A DNA stretch of 64,000 nucleotides from Tenacibaculum aiptasiae (GCF_008806755.1 NZ_WAAU01000024.1:84041-148040); one strand, 5' to 3'. Numbered from the stretch's first letter, positions 27,925-37,647 are shown. Made by a program: numbers and translations. The notes: generated by a model from the letters alone, not told the origin.

Positions 27925-29235
27925 TTATTTTGTGGTAATATCAACTAAATAAGGAGCCAATAAATAACCATCTTTAGAGCGAAAAATATCTGTTATTAAT
28001 AATTGTTGTCTTAAATTAGGTTGCAGAGCAATTTTATAAGTAATCTTCTTTTTGTCTTTAGACCATCCTACAATATCAGTTATCGCTAATAAATTCTTTT
28101 CACCCAAAGGTCCTATTCGTAAATTTACCATGGTAGTATCCATTGCTTTAGAAAACTCAAGTGTTATTGTTTTAATAGTGGTATCAACTTTTGCTGAATT
28201 ATTTTCAAATTCGCTAATGCCAATAACACGAGGTCTGTGACGCTCAAACTCTTTTTTATATACAGCTATTGGTTTTTCAAAATACTTAGATGCATCTATA
28301 AATTTATAAACCTCATCTTCATCTAAATAATCCAACTCAATCATTTCTTTTATCGCTAGCTTCTTATCTTTAGCTTTCTCATAATAACTTTTACAAATGG
28401 CATACCCCACATAATAACCTAAATCTCCTACTTTAAACTGATTGTTAGTATTGGACCAAAACCATCTGATTTCAAATTTGGTAAACATTTCCTTTACAAA
28501 GACATCCTTTATCTTTTTATCGTGTTTTTTACCATAAATAATACTTTCGTTTGGCGATGCGATGTCTAATGACTTTTCAGCAACAAACTCCCCTACTCCT
28601 TCAATTAATGTTTTAGATAATAACGAATTGGCTATAGTAGTATCCTGTTGTGTATGTACATATTCATGTACGTTACCAAACACAATACTTTCATCAGGAA
28701 CATTTAATTTAAAGTGATTTAGCAAATTAGGAAAGTCTTTTTTTAATTCAGAAGTGTTTACAGATAAATCACCCAAGGCAACCTCAGAACCGATAAGTAC
28801 TTTATCATCCATAGTAGTTCCTCCTGTTTTAAGTGCTCCAATAGTAAAATATATTGTAGCAGGTCTTGCTTCTGGATATAAACTCTTAAACCGCTCAATT
28901 CCTTTATGTATCGCTTCTTTATATCTGTTTATTTTCAAAGTATTAGGTCGAACTGTTTCCCAAAATTTAGGATACTTGTATATTGCTTTCATATAAGAAT
29001 CGGCCGTATATTTTCTCGCTTCCATAATAGCTTTTAGTCCGGCTGTACCTTTATTTAAAAACAGTTCCTTTAAATAATTAATTTGCTGAGTAGAATCTTT
29101 TGTTTTTTTAATTTTATCATAAGCCTCCCAAAAATTAGTTACATCTGTACTTATAATTGTATTTGGATGCTCTTTAATAGATGTACAACTTGAAAAAAGT
29201 ACTGCAATTATTAATATTTTTAACGTTTTGATCAT
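27925..29235 (-). CDS. Putative zinc metallopeptidase lipoprotein (HExxH)
   Basis: 436 residues from ATG at 29235 (a TTG at 29262 is less likely). Signal peptide with lipobox LFSSC, lipid-bearing Cys17, so probably membrane anchored. HEYVH at 190-194 is followed by EGVGEFVAE at 212-220, which supplies candidate third-ligand glutamates as in gluzincin-type peptidases and DUF2268-like proteins. The C-terminal 110 residues form a beta domain with an Ig-like look (TIKTITLEFSKAMDTTMVN). It lies 52 bp beyond the start of the kinase pair, same strand; co-regulation is possible but not shown. Activity is inferred from the motif only. Confidence 0.7.
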   Translation of the reverse strand: MIKTLKILIIAVLFSSCTSIKEHPNTIISTDVTNFWEAYDKIKKTKDSTQQINYLKELFLNKGTAGLKAIMEARKYTADSYMKAIYKYPKFWETVRPNTLKINRYKEAIHKGIERFKSLYPEARPATIYFTIGALKTGGTTMDDKVLIGSEVALGDLSVNTSELKKDFPNLLNHFKLNVPDESIVFGNVHEYVHTQQDTTIANSLLSKTLIEGVGEFVAEKSLDIASPNESIIYGKKHDKKIKDVFVKEMFTKFEIRWFWSNTNNQFKVGDLGYYVGYAICKSYYEKAKDKKLAIKEMIELDYLDEDEVYKFIDASKYFEKPIAVYKKEFERHRPRVIGISEFENNSAKVDTTIKTITLEFSKAMDTTMVNLRIGPLGEKNLLAITDIVGWSKDKKKITYKIALQPNLRQQLLITDIFRSKDGYLLAPYLVDITTK

Positions 29236-29292
29236 AATAGTATATTTTGAATTTTTGCTCAAAACTAACTTGATTCTAAAAGGTTAGAAACA

Positions 29293-29338
29293 GAATTATG
29301 ACCAACGGTAAAATAAACTAGTTTAACGGAATTATGAC
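29293..29338. promoter_or_regulatory. Direct repeat GAATTATGAC x2 between divergent genes
   Basis: GAATTATGAC occurs at 29293-29302 and 29329-29338, 36 bp apart, both followed by A-rich sequence, in the short gap between the lipoprotein (minus) and the small barrel gene (plus). It could be a regulator binding site; there is no further evidence. Confidence 0.3.
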
Positions 29339-29400
29339 AATACTATTATCTTCAGTAAACCGTTAATTAGTATATTCGCATAACATTAAATCAGAAAAAA

Positions 29401-29844
29401 ATGAAAAAAACACTTTTAACTATCGGGTTATTTTTAGCTGCATTTACAATGCAAGCACAAGACATTTCTGAAAATGCTATTGGGGTACGTTTTGGAGATA
29501 ATAATGGTTTTGGAGGAGAAATCTCTTATCAAAGAAAATTAAGCGATAGCAACAGATTAGAAATTGATTTAGGTCTTAGAAAAGGAGATGCTTTTAAGGC
29601 TACTGGATTATACCAATGGGTATGGGCATTAGAGCAAAACTTCCAATGGTTTGCTGGTGCTGGAGGAGGAATAGCTTCTGCAAATAGTAGTACTGCTATT
29701 TTTGCTGCTGGTGTAGTTGGTATAGAATACAACTTCGATATTCCATTAGCAATCTCTTTAGATTACAGACCTGAAATTGGGTTTAGTGGTTTTTACGACG
29801 GATTTCAATCTGATTTTGGTTTAGGTGTTCGTTACCGATTCTAA
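29401..29844 (+). CDS. Small outer membrane beta-barrel protein
   Basis: 147 residues. Signal peptide ends MQAQ; the mature part is made of alternating amphipathic strands (AIGVRFGDNNGFGGEISYQRKL, RLEIDLGLRKG) and ends in FGLGVRYRF with the terminal aromatic residue needed for barrel assembly. Eight strands would fit. Function unknown; such small barrels are common in Flavobacteriaceae. Confidence 0.82.
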   Translation: MKKTLLTIGLFLAAFTMQAQDISENAIGVRFGDNNGFGGEISYQRKLSDSNRLEIDLGLRKGDAFKATGLYQWVWALEQNFQWFAGAGGGIASANSSTAIFAAGVVGIEYNFDIPLAISLDYRPEIGFSGFYDGFQSDFGLGVRYRF

Positions 29845-29867
29845 CAACCAATCTTAATATAAAATAC

Positions 29868-29897
29868 AAACCTCCATTATTTGGAGGTTTTCTTTTT
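29868..29897 (+). terminator. Terminator between convergent genes
   Basis: AAACCTCCA/TGGAGGTTT stem, 5-nt loop, T-rich tail; it overlaps the last codons of the TfoX-like gene on the other strand. Confidence 0.75.
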
Positions 29898-30233
29898 GCT
29901 AGCTTTTGCTAATGGATTATAATCTAAAGCTAATTGTAACCAGTAATGTAAATCTTCATCTAAATCAAAAGCTTCTTCAGTTAATATTACATAGCCTTTT
30001 ACAGGTTTTCTTTTTCCACTAAAGCTCATATCTTCACAACCATCTTTTGTTAGTGCTTCCTCATAAATATCAGGATGTATTCGAGCCATTAATTCGTTTT
30101 TGTTTACAATAACACACATCTTATCATTAACCATAAAACAAAGCGATCCAAACATTTTCTTCTCATAAAAAGAAACGTGTTTCTCATGAAAAAACTGCGA
30201 TATCCTATCGGTTAAAAACTCGTTATATGCCAT
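29877..30233 (-). CDS. TfoX N-terminal domain protein
   Basis: 118 residues, no signal peptide. The KKMFGSLCFMVNDKMCVIV and MARIHPDIYEEAL segments fit the TfoX/Sxy N-terminal domain. In gamma-proteobacteria the full-length protein regulates competence, but stand-alone domain proteins of this length in Bacteroidetes have no known role. Ends in a lysine-rich tail. Confidence 0.85.
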   Translation of the reverse strand: MAYNEFLTDRISQFFHEKHVSFYEKKMFGSLCFMVNDKMCVIVNKNELMARIHPDIYEEALTKDGCEDMSFSGKRKPVKGYVILTEEAFDLDEDLHYWLQLALDYNPLAKASKKKTSK

Positions 30234-30425
30234 AGTGAATGTTTTTAAAAAGTAATTTTTACGTAATTTAAAATTAAACTAAACATTAGAAAATATTCAA
30301 CAAATTAACAATCTATTAATCTTTTCATTAAAAGTTCGTAATAGTTTACTAACAATTTCAAAATCCAATTGCTCTTTTTGATAAATAGTTTTGCATGAAC
30401 TAATTCAACATCAATTATATACAAA

Positions 30426-33173
30426 ATGAAAAAACTACTACTAGTTAGTATTTGTCTTTTGAGTTTATGGGGGTACGCACAGGACAAATCTAGTTTAAAA
30501 GGAAGAATTTTAGACGAAAGTAACCTTCCTTTACCTGGTGCCACTATTGTAATACCATCTTTAAAAATTGGTATTTCAAGTAACTTTAATGGATACTATG
30601 AACTTTTAAACATTCCAGAAGGAAATCATCTAATCTCAATTTCATTTATAGGATACCAAACAATTGAAGAAACTGTTTCTATACAAAATGGTGTTTTAAT
30701 TAAGAACTTTTCGCTAGCTCCTAAAATGAACAAACTAGAAGAAGTAATTATTAAAGGAAGCATTGGAAAAGGACAGGCAAAAGCTTTAAATCAACAAAAA
30801 AATAAAGCGAATATTACCAACATTATTTCTGCAGATCAGGTTGGAAAATTTCCCGATGCTAATATTGGAGATGCTTTAAAACGTGTTCCAGGAATTTCAA
30901 TGCAAAACGATCAAGGAGAAGCAAGAGATATTATTATTCGTGGTTTAGCTCCTCAATTAAATTCAGTGACTTTAAACGGAGATCGAATTCCTTCAGCAGA
31001 AGGAGACAACCGAAGAGTTCAAATGGATTTAATTCCTTCTGATATGATTCAAACTATTGAAGTTAACAAAGCAGTAACTCCAGATATGGAAGGAGACGCA
31101 ATTGGAGGTTCTGTAAACTTAATAACACGTTCTGCTCCTAGTACTTTTAGAGCTTTTCTTACAGGATCATACGGGCGTAACCCTGTAAGAAATTCGCCTA
31201 ATTATAATTTCTCAGCTTTAGTTGCTGATCGAATTTTCAATAAAAAACTAGGATACGTAATCAATACCTCATACAACTCTAACGATTATGGATCAGACAA
31301 CGTAGAGTTTGAATGGGAACAAGAAAACAATAAAACCTACATTGGTGAACACGATATTAGACGATACGATGTAAAAAGAAATAGAATGAGTGTTGCTGTA
31401 AACTTAGATTGGAATGCTAGCAGCAACAATACTTTTTTCTTTAAATCAATGTACAACCAAAGAAACGACTTTGAAAATCGTTACCGATTACGTTTTAGAA
31501 AAATTGACCAGCCTAACGCTGCTGGAATTTCAAAAGCTGAAGTCCGTAGACAAACCAAAGGAGGAATTAACAACAACACCAACGATAATACACGTTTAGA
31601 AAAACAAAGCGTATATAAATTATCTTTGGGAGGTGAACATCTCATCTTTGGAAACATTAAATTGGATTGGAAAACGGGAATTTCAAAAGCGAAAGAAGAA
31701 CGTCCAAACGAGCGTTATATTCGTTTTGAAAACGATGATATTGAAGTAACTCAAGACTTTTCAAGAGCAAAGTTTCCTAGTTTAATTCCAACAAACAACG
31801 ACTTTAACGATCCTTCTAAATTTGTATATGATGAAGTAACTCAAGAAAGACGTTTTACTCAAGAGCGTAAAATTAGTTCTAACTTCAACATCTTAATACC
31901 AATTAACGCTACAGGAACTTATAAGAATTCTTTAAAATTTGGATTCAAGCACAAATACAAAGAAAAATTAAGAGATAATAATTTCTTTGAATATGATTTA
32001 GAAAGTCAGATTCCAACTATGAATGCTACAATTACTGCCGATTATACTGTAAATGGTTTCTTAGCAGGAAACAATTATAAATCGGGATTATTTACTTCAA
32101 AAGAATTTTTAGGAAGTCTTATTTTGGCAAATGGTGAAGCTGTATTGGATGAGTTTGTTCCTGAAAATTACGATGCCAACGAAAACATATATGCTTTCTA
32201 TGGAATGCTACAACAAAAATTAGGTCAAAAATTCTCAATTATCGCTGGACTTAGAGCTGAAAAAACAACGATTGATTATAATGGTTTTGCTATTGATGTT
32301 GAAACTGCTCAAACAATAGACGACGCAACTAGAACATCGGGAAGTAAAAACTATACCAACTGGCTACCAAATTTTCATGCTAAGTACAAAGTAAATAAGA
32401 ATACAATACTAAGAGCTGCTTGGACCAATACAATTGCTAGACCTAATTATTTCGATTTAGTTCCTTATAGAAATATTAATAGTGACGATATAGAAGCAGA
32501 ATATGGGAATCCAGATTTGAATCCAACCGAATCTATGAACCTAGATTTAATGTTTGAACATTATTTTAGTAACGTAGGAATTATATCAGCGGGAGTTTTT
32601 TATAAAGACATTGATAAATTTATTTATAATTCAATTTCAAAAGAATCGATAACCATAAATGGAACTACAGATGTTTATGATGTAACAAGACCTTTTAACG
32701 GAGGTACAGCTGAAATCTATGGTTTTGAAATAGCATTACAAAGAAAATTAAACTTCTTACCTAGCTTTTTAAGAAACTTAACAGTTTATGGAAACTATAC
32801 TTTTACAGATTCAAAAACAGATGGAATTGCTGACAGAAACGATGGTTTGCCATTAGCAGGTGCTGTAAAAAATATGTTCAACGCTTCACTAGCTTATGAA
32901 ACTTCAAAACTATCGGTAAGAACATCGTTAAACTTTGCAGATGATTATATTTCTGAATATGGAAAAGACACCTTTACTGATGTATTTTATGATCAGCAAT
33001 TATTTTTAGATGTAAACGCTGCCTATAACATTACTAAAAAGCTTCGTGTTTTTGCTGAAGCTAAAAACTTAACCAACCAAGAATTACGTTTCTACCAAGG
33101 AACTAAAAACCAAACTAGACAAGCCGAATTCTATAACTACAACTGGAATATTGGATTAAAATATAACTTCTAA
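30426..33173 (+). CDS. TonB-dependent outer membrane receptor (phytase-linked)
   Basis: 915 residues. Signal peptide ends WGYAQD; carboxypeptidase-regulatory-like domain 23-100 (LKGRILDESNLPLPGATIV), plug domain about 105-230 (DQVGKFPDANIGDALKRVPG, IIIRGLAPQLNSVTLNGDRIP), then a beta barrel ending NWNIGLKYNF. It imports a ligand through the outer membrane using TonB energy. It lacks the SusC DEVVVVGYG motif and has no SusD partner. The phytase gene starts 2 bp after its stop, so the substrate may be an inositol phosphate or its product; this is inference. Confidence 0.92.
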   Translation: MKKLLLVSICLLSLWGYAQDKSSLKGRILDESNLPLPGATIVIPSLKIGISSNFNGYYELLNIPEGNHLISISFIGYQTIEETVSIQNGVLIKNFSLAPKMNKLEEVIIKGSIGKGQAKALNQQKNKANITNIISADQVGKFPDANIGDALKRVPGISMQNDQGEARDIIIRGLAPQLNSVTLNGDRIPSAEGDNRRVQMDLIPSDMIQTIEVNKAVTPDMEGDAIGGSVNLITRSAPSTFRAFLTGSYGRNPVRNSPNYNFSALVADRIFNKKLGYVINTSYNSNDYGSDNVEFEWEQENNKTYIGEHDIRRYDVKRNRMSVAVNLDWNASSNNTFFFKSMYNQRNDFENRYRLRFRKIDQPNAAGISKAEVRRQTKGGINNNTNDNTRLEKQSVYKLSLGGEHLIFGNIKLDWKTGISKAKEERPNERYIRFENDDIEVTQDFSRAKFPSLIPTNNDFNDPSKFVYDEVTQERRFTQERKISSNFNILIPINATGTYKNSLKFGFKHKYKEKLRDNNFFEYDLESQIPTMNATITADYTVNGFLAGNNYKSGLFTSKEFLGSLILANGEAVLDEFVPENYDANENIYAFYGMLQQKLGQKFSIIAGLRAEKTTIDYNGFAIDVETAQTIDDATRTSGSKNYTNWLPNFHAKYKVNKNTILRAAWTNTIARPNYFDLVPYRNINSDDIEAEYGNPDLNPTESMNLDLMFEHYFSNVGIISAGVFYKDIDKFIYNSISKESITINGTTDVYDVTRPFNGGTAEIYGFEIALQRKLNFLPSFLRNLTVYGNYTFTDSKTDGIADRNDGLPLAGAVKNMFNASLAYETSKLSVRTSLNFADDYISEYGKDTFTDVFYDQQLFLDVNAAYNITKKLRVFAEAKNLTNQELRFYQGTKNQTRQAEFYNYNWNIGLKYNF

Positions 33174-33175
33174 CA

Positions 33176-34243
33176 ATGAGAATCATTTTTAAAATAATTA
33201 TTACAGCTACTCTATTTATAGCTTGTAAAACAGAAAAAAAAGCAACCATACAAACAACCAATAGCAATCCTATAATTGCGTTAACTGCCGATGCTGAAAC
33301 AACTCCTGTTACTTCTTACGACGATGCTGCCGATGATCCTTGTGTTTGGATTAATCCAAAAGATGTTTCAAAATCAACAATCATAGGTACCAATAAAAAA
33401 GAAGGTTTAGAAGTATATAATTTAGAAGGAGAACGCTTATATTCCTACAAAATAGGACGTGTGAACAATGTAGATATTCGAGATGGATTTGTACTCAACA
33501 ACGTAACTGTTTCTGTAGTTACTGCAAGTAACAGAACACACAATACAATTTCTATTTTAATCGTAAAACCAACTGGAGAATTAGAAGAAGTTTCAGCAAG
33601 ACCAATAACATCTAACTTAAATGAAGTTTATGGATTAGGAATGTATAAAAGCAAAGAAACTTCTAAAATATATGTTTTCTTAGTAGGAAAAGAAGGAGGC
33701 ATAGAACAATGGGAACTATTTGAAAACAATGCTAAAATTGACGCTAAACTAGTCAGAAGTTTTGCACTAAAAAGTCAAGGAGAAGGAATTGTTGCCGATG
33801 ATTTTTACGCAAAGATTTATATCGGAGAGGAAGAAACTGCTCTATGGAAATTTAATGCAGAACCTGATACTTCTATAGATGCTACTGAAGTAATTAGTAC
33901 TAAAGATAAAAATATGCATCCAGACTTTGAAGGAGTTACTTTGTACGATTCAGGAAACGGTAAAGGTTATATTATTCTTTCTTCACAAGGAAACAATAGC
34001 TATGCTGTGATAGATAGAGTTAGTAATAAATACTTACATAGTTTCTCTTTAAAAGACAGCATTATCGACGGAACTTACGATACAGACGGAATTGATGTTA
34101 CCTCAGTTAATTTGGGAGCTAAATATCCGAAAGGTATTTTCATCGCTCAAGATGGAGCAAATACTCAAAACAAAGACAGTTTACATCAGAATTTTAAAAT
34201 AGTAGACTGGAGAAAAATTTCTAAAAACCTAACTTTAGATTAG
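33176..34243 (+). CDS. Beta-propeller phytase (lipoprotein)
   Basis: 355 residues. Lipoprotein signal with IACKTEKK, so anchored in the envelope. The sequence follows beta-propeller phytases: DDPCVWINPKD near 50-60, GTNKKEGLEVYNLEGE, NNVDIRDGF, then EVYGLGMYKSKETSKIYVFLVGKEG, GEGIVADDFYAKIYIGEE, and DFEGVTLYD/GYIILSSQGNNSYAV, with the acidic residues that bind calcium. The enzyme removes phosphates from phytate. It follows the TonB receptor by 2 bp, forming a phosphate-scavenging pair. Confidence 0.92.
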   Translation: MRIIFKIIITATLFIACKTEKKATIQTTNSNPIIALTADAETTPVTSYDDAADDPCVWINPKDVSKSTIIGTNKKEGLEVYNLEGERLYSYKIGRVNNVDIRDGFVLNNVTVSVVTASNRTHNTISILIVKPTGELEEVSARPITSNLNEVYGLGMYKSKETSKIYVFLVGKEGGIEQWELFENNAKIDAKLVRSFALKSQGEGIVADDFYAKIYIGEEETALWKFNAEPDTSIDATEVISTKDKNMHPDFEGVTLYDSGNGKGYIILSSQGNNSYAVIDRVSNKYLHSFSLKDSIIDGTYDTDGIDVTSVNLGAKYPKGIFIAQDGANTQNKDSLHQNFKIVDWRKISKNLTLD

Positions 34244-34267
34244 TATTTTAGTAGTGTGTTGTAATGG

Positions 34268-34297
34268 AAGCCTCTATATTATTTAGAGGCTTTTTTT
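34268..34297 (+). terminator. Terminator of the receptor-phytase operon
   Basis: Stem AAGCCTCTA/TAGAGGCTT with 7-nt loop and a run of T, 25 bp after the phytase stop; overlaps the end of the convergent DUF4136 gene. Confidence 0.85.
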
Positions 34298-34806
34298 GGT
34301 GGATAACCTTTTAATATTTCTGTAATTACTTTTCTATAATGCATTACGCGTTCTTGCGGTGTACTACGTTGCTTCAACTCACTATTGGCTATTCCTTGCC
34401 AAACAAGTTCATCACTTTTACTTTCAACAAAATCAACAATCAATTCTTGGTTGATCTTTTTACTTCCAATAGGAATACCTCCAGAAATTCCAAAACCAAC
34501 ATTTCCGCCACCACTACCTAAACCAACACCAATGGTATTTCTTCTTTCTGATTCTCGCTCTTGAGATACGATATTGATAAAAATATCTGGATTATCAGAC
34601 AAACGCATTCCTTTTGCTTTCAATTTATCAGTTAGTTCGTTAGTTACTCTTTTTACATCTAATTCATTCAAACCTTTACCAGCATCTTCAAAAAAATTGA
34701 AGGTTTTATAAGCTGTAAAATTTGTTTGACTATCGTAATCATATACCACTTTTGTAGAAGAACAGCTTATTAAAACGAATAAGAAAAGAAATGTTAAGTA
34801 TCTCAT
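34279..34806 (-). CDS. DUF4136 lipoprotein
   Basis: 175 residues. Lipobox LISCSS, then the DUF4136 pattern: VVYDYDSQTNFTAYKTFNFF, a middle segment DIFINIVSQERE, a glycine-rich GVGLGSGGGNVGFGISGG loop, and DLVWQGIANSEL. An envelope protein of unknown function found widely in Bacteroidetes. Confidence 0.88.
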   Translation of the reverse strand: MRYLTFLFLFVLISCSSTKVVYDYDSQTNFTAYKTFNFFEDAGKGLNELDVKRVTNELTDKLKAKGMRLSDNPDIFINIVSQERESERRNTIGVGLGSGGGNVGFGISGGIPIGSKKINQELIVDFVESKSDELVWQGIANSELKQRSTPQERVMHYRKVITEILKGYPPKKASK

Positions 34807-34856
34807 AATTTAAAAATTTATTGATTAGCTATCAAAAAACGTGCCTGATAAAAATA

Positions 34857-34886
34857 CAAAAAGCCTCGAATTAACGAGACTTTTTG
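34857..34886 (-). terminator. Terminator of the subtilase gene
   Basis: On the minus strand, AAAAAG-(mismatch)-CTCG stem with 6-nt loop and T tail, just after the S8 protease stop. Confidence 0.65.
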
Positions 34887-34907
34887 ATGATTAGTTAGTT
34901 GATTGAT

Positions 34908-36398
34908 TTATTGAACTGCTTTTAAAGCATCGATATTTCCATATCCGTACTCTGAGTGTTTATTTGGATAAAAATCTGCAGACTCTTTCATTTTTTGCAA
35001 TACCTGTGCACGAGTCCACGTTGGATGTTTCGCCCATACTAAAGCTGCAATACCAGCAGTTGTTGCTGTTGCTACAGATGAACCACCTACATAATTAGCT
35101 TGTCCGTTATAATAACTTAATACAGGAACTTTATTATCTGTTCCATTAGTACGTTGCATTTGAACTGTAAAATCGATTTTAGAACCAGAGTGACATACAT
35201 CACACTTATTATATTGTCCTTCTCTCACTCCAGTTACAGCAACTGTTTCAGACATACTTGCTGGAAAAATAACTCCATACCAAGTAGTAAAAGAAGTTGA
35301 AGTTCCTCCAGCTGCTAATACCATTTTACCTTTACTATGTGCATATTTTATAGCATCCGATACATTACCAATGCTAAACGGATATCCTAACGACATTGAT
35401 ATTACTTTTACATCGCTTCTGTTAGCTAACGCAGTTAAAGCTTCTACAATACCTCTTTTTTCATGGTAATCGTCAATTACAACATTTTCAACAGCTCTAT
35501 AAGAAACTAAGTTTGCGTTATATGCTACTCCAACAGGTAAGTTATCATTATTTCTAGGAGCAGTAGCTACTGCAGCCATTTTTGTACCATGACCACACTT
35601 ATCGTTTACACCATCGTAGTTATTAGACCAAGCCCACCAAGAATCGACAAAAGTTCCATACTTCTGAACAAATCTTCCAGAAGAAGCTCCATCGTTAAAA
35701 TATTGGTTCATCCATTTTTGCTCTGGCGATAATCCAGAATCAACAATAGCAAGTGTAATTCCAGCACCAGTACTATGATTCCATGCTTGTGGGATATTGT
35801 GTGCATCGAAAGACCAAGGTACTCTTGCTCCTGGCGATACCGTACGATAATCATTAGAACTTAAATTAGCCGTTCCATAACCACATCCAGATCCTCCAGA
35901 TGATGATGAAGATGAACGTGCTTGATTATTTTCATCTACAAAACTATATCCAGTTGGCTCTATATAACGTACTCTACTATCTTTTAATAAAACTCCAATT
36001 GTTTCTTTGTTAGTAACCTTAATGTCTATTACATTAATATTTTCATCTACATATAATTCAGTAGCTCCTTTTGCAGAAGTTCCTTCTAAACTTCGAACTA
36101 AAGCAATTAAATCATTTTTAATAGTATTGGCTTCTGTACTTCTTGCAAAGTTATTTTTTGAAGTACCATAACCAATAGTTAAAATATTTTCTCCATGGTT
36201 TACTGCACTCCAAATTGTGTTTACTTCTTGCGAAGTCCAATCAAAATCTCCAGTAGATTTTAAAGATTTGTTAATAATTGCGTTGATTTCTTTTTTAGAA
36301 AGCACATCATTCTGAGGATCAGCGATTTCTAAATTGTCATTTTGAGAACAAGAAAACATAGCTAATACAATAGCTAAGCTTAGGATTTGTTTTTTCAT
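34908..36398 (-). CDS. Subtilisin-like (S8) serine protease, lipoprotein
   Basis: 496 residues. Lipobox MFSCS (Cys17), a propeptide-like region to about 160, a serine-rich linker, then the catalytic domain: Asp220 in ITLAIVDSGL, His270 in KCGHGTKMA, Ser441 in GGSSVATATTAG. The usual oxyanion Asn segment (AAGN) reads LAAGGTSTS, so the Asn is absent or displaced. There is no C-terminal type IX sorting domain; the protein ends at the fold. Probably an envelope-anchored protease. Confidence 0.88.
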   Translation of the reverse strand: MKKQILSLAIVLAMFSCSQNDNLEIADPQNDVLSKKEINAIINKSLKSTGDFDWTSQEVNTIWSAVNHGENILTIGYGTSKNNFARSTEANTIKNDLIALVRSLEGTSAKGATELYVDENINVIDIKVTNKETIGVLLKDSRVRYIEPTGYSFVDENNQARSSSSSSGGSGCGYGTANLSSNDYRTVSPGARVPWSFDAHNIPQAWNHSTGAGITLAIVDSGLSPEQKWMNQYFNDGASSGRFVQKYGTFVDSWWAWSNNYDGVNDKCGHGTKMAAVATAPRNNDNLPVGVAYNANLVSYRAVENVVIDDYHEKRGIVEALTALANRSDVKVISMSLGYPFSIGNVSDAIKYAHSKGKMVLAAGGTSTSFTTWYGVIFPASMSETVAVTGVREGQYNKCDVCHSGSKIDFTVQMQRTNGTDNKVPVLSYYNGQANYVGGSSVATATTAGIAALVWAKHPTWTRAQVLQKMKESADFYPNKHSEYGYGNIDALKAVQ

Positions 36399-36532
36399 AA
36401 TATTGAAGGGTTTAATTAAAACTTTGCGAATATACTAAAATTTTAATATAATTTTAACAACATAATTAATTTAACCGTATTTAAATTACCAAAACAATAA
36501 ACAAAACCTAATTTTATTAAGAAAAAAGCATA

Positions 36533-36562
36533 AAAAAAGAGCCTTAAAAAAGGCTCTTTAAA
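36533..36562 (-). terminator. Hairpin downstream of the M28 peptidase
   Basis: AAAGAGCCTT/AAGGCTCTTT stem flanked by A and T runs, 17 bp beyond the M28 peptidase stop. The AT flanks would allow use from either side. Confidence 0.8.
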
Positions 36563-36579
36563 AAAATTGTTTTTAAGGA

Positions 36580-37581
36580 TTATTTTTCTTCAATAACAAC
36601 CCTAGTTGGGGTGTCTTTTCCGTTAATAATACTTTCAGTTCCTTTAGCCACTGCTTTTACAGTTTCAGTAAGAATACCAACATCTAAAGTTTCAGCTTCA
36701 TCAGATACTTTATGATAATCTGCATCAACATCAATAGGTGTTGTTGAAAAAGTATGAGATGGCACTCCTAAACGTGCTAAAGAAGCATTATCAGATCTGA
36801 AAAATAAATTGAATTTCTTATATGGATCTGGGAATAATCTATATCCAGTACCTTCTAAATTTTTCTGAATAATCTTTCCAAAATCTGAACGCTCAAAACC
36901 AGTTAACCAAGCTGTTTTAGGTCCTGTTTTTGGCTCTTTCCCTATTAATTCTAAGTTTATTCCTGCTACAAATTTTGATGGATCTATGTCTTTTCCAAAA
37001 TATTTAGAACCTACTAATCCCATTTCTTCAGCTGTAAAACATACAAACAAAATACTACGCTCGTTGTTTCCTTTTTTCGCATAATAATCAGCTAAAGCTA
37101 ATACACCTACAACACCAGAAGCATCGTCATTGGCTCCATTAAAAATACGATCACCTTCTCCATCTTTCTTCATTCCTAAATGATCGTGGTGTGCCGATAC
37201 AATTACAAACTCATCTTTTTTAGTAGTTCCTTCTAACACACCAATAATATTACTCATTTGTATACCATCGTGTGTAAAATCCTGGCGGTAAGTTGATAAC
37301 GTATCAAAATGTTTTAAACCAATTCGTTTGTATTCATTTTCTATATACTGTGTAGCTTTTTCCATTCCAGGTGTTCCAGGCTTACGTCCTTCCATATCAT
37401 CAGCCGCCAACGTATATAAGTGTTTTCTTACCAAAGAAGAATCTATGTGAACTGGATTTTGTAATTCTTTTTTAGGAACTTCTACAGTATTTTTTGTTTC
37501 TTCTGCATCCTTATTTTTAGGTGTTTTACAGGCTACTGTTAGCACTGCTAAAGCCATTACAGTGTATATAGTTTTTTTCAT
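36580..37581 (-). CDS. M28 family zinc peptidase (lipoprotein)
   Basis: 333 residues. Lipobox LTVACKTPK. Zinc ligands and catalytic motifs of family M28 in order: VSAHHDHLG (His), FNGANDDASG (Asp), FTAEEMGLVGS (catalytic Glu and ligand Glu), INLELIG (acidic ligand), and PSHTFSTT (His). These enzymes remove N-terminal residues from peptides; location is the periplasm or outer membrane. No other domain is present. Confidence 0.92.
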   Translation of the reverse strand: MKKTIYTVMALAVLTVACKTPKNKDAEETKNTVEVPKKELQNPVHIDSSLVRKHLYTLAADDMEGRKPGTPGMEKATQYIENEYKRIGLKHFDTLSTYRQDFTHDGIQMSNIIGVLEGTTKKDEFVIVSAHHDHLGMKKDGEGDRIFNGANDDASGVVGVLALADYYAKKGNNERSILFVCFTAEEMGLVGSKYFGKDIDPSKFVAGINLELIGKEPKTGPKTAWLTGFERSDFGKIIQKNLEGTGYRLFPDPYKKFNLFFRSDNASLARLGVPSHTFSTTPIDVDADYHKVSDEAETLDVGILTETVKAVAKGTESIINGKDTPTRVVIEEK

Positions 37582-37647
37582 CTTATTTAATTTAAAAGGC
37601 TAAAGATAGCCAATTTAATTTCTTAATTTTGTTCAAAATTTTTAATC

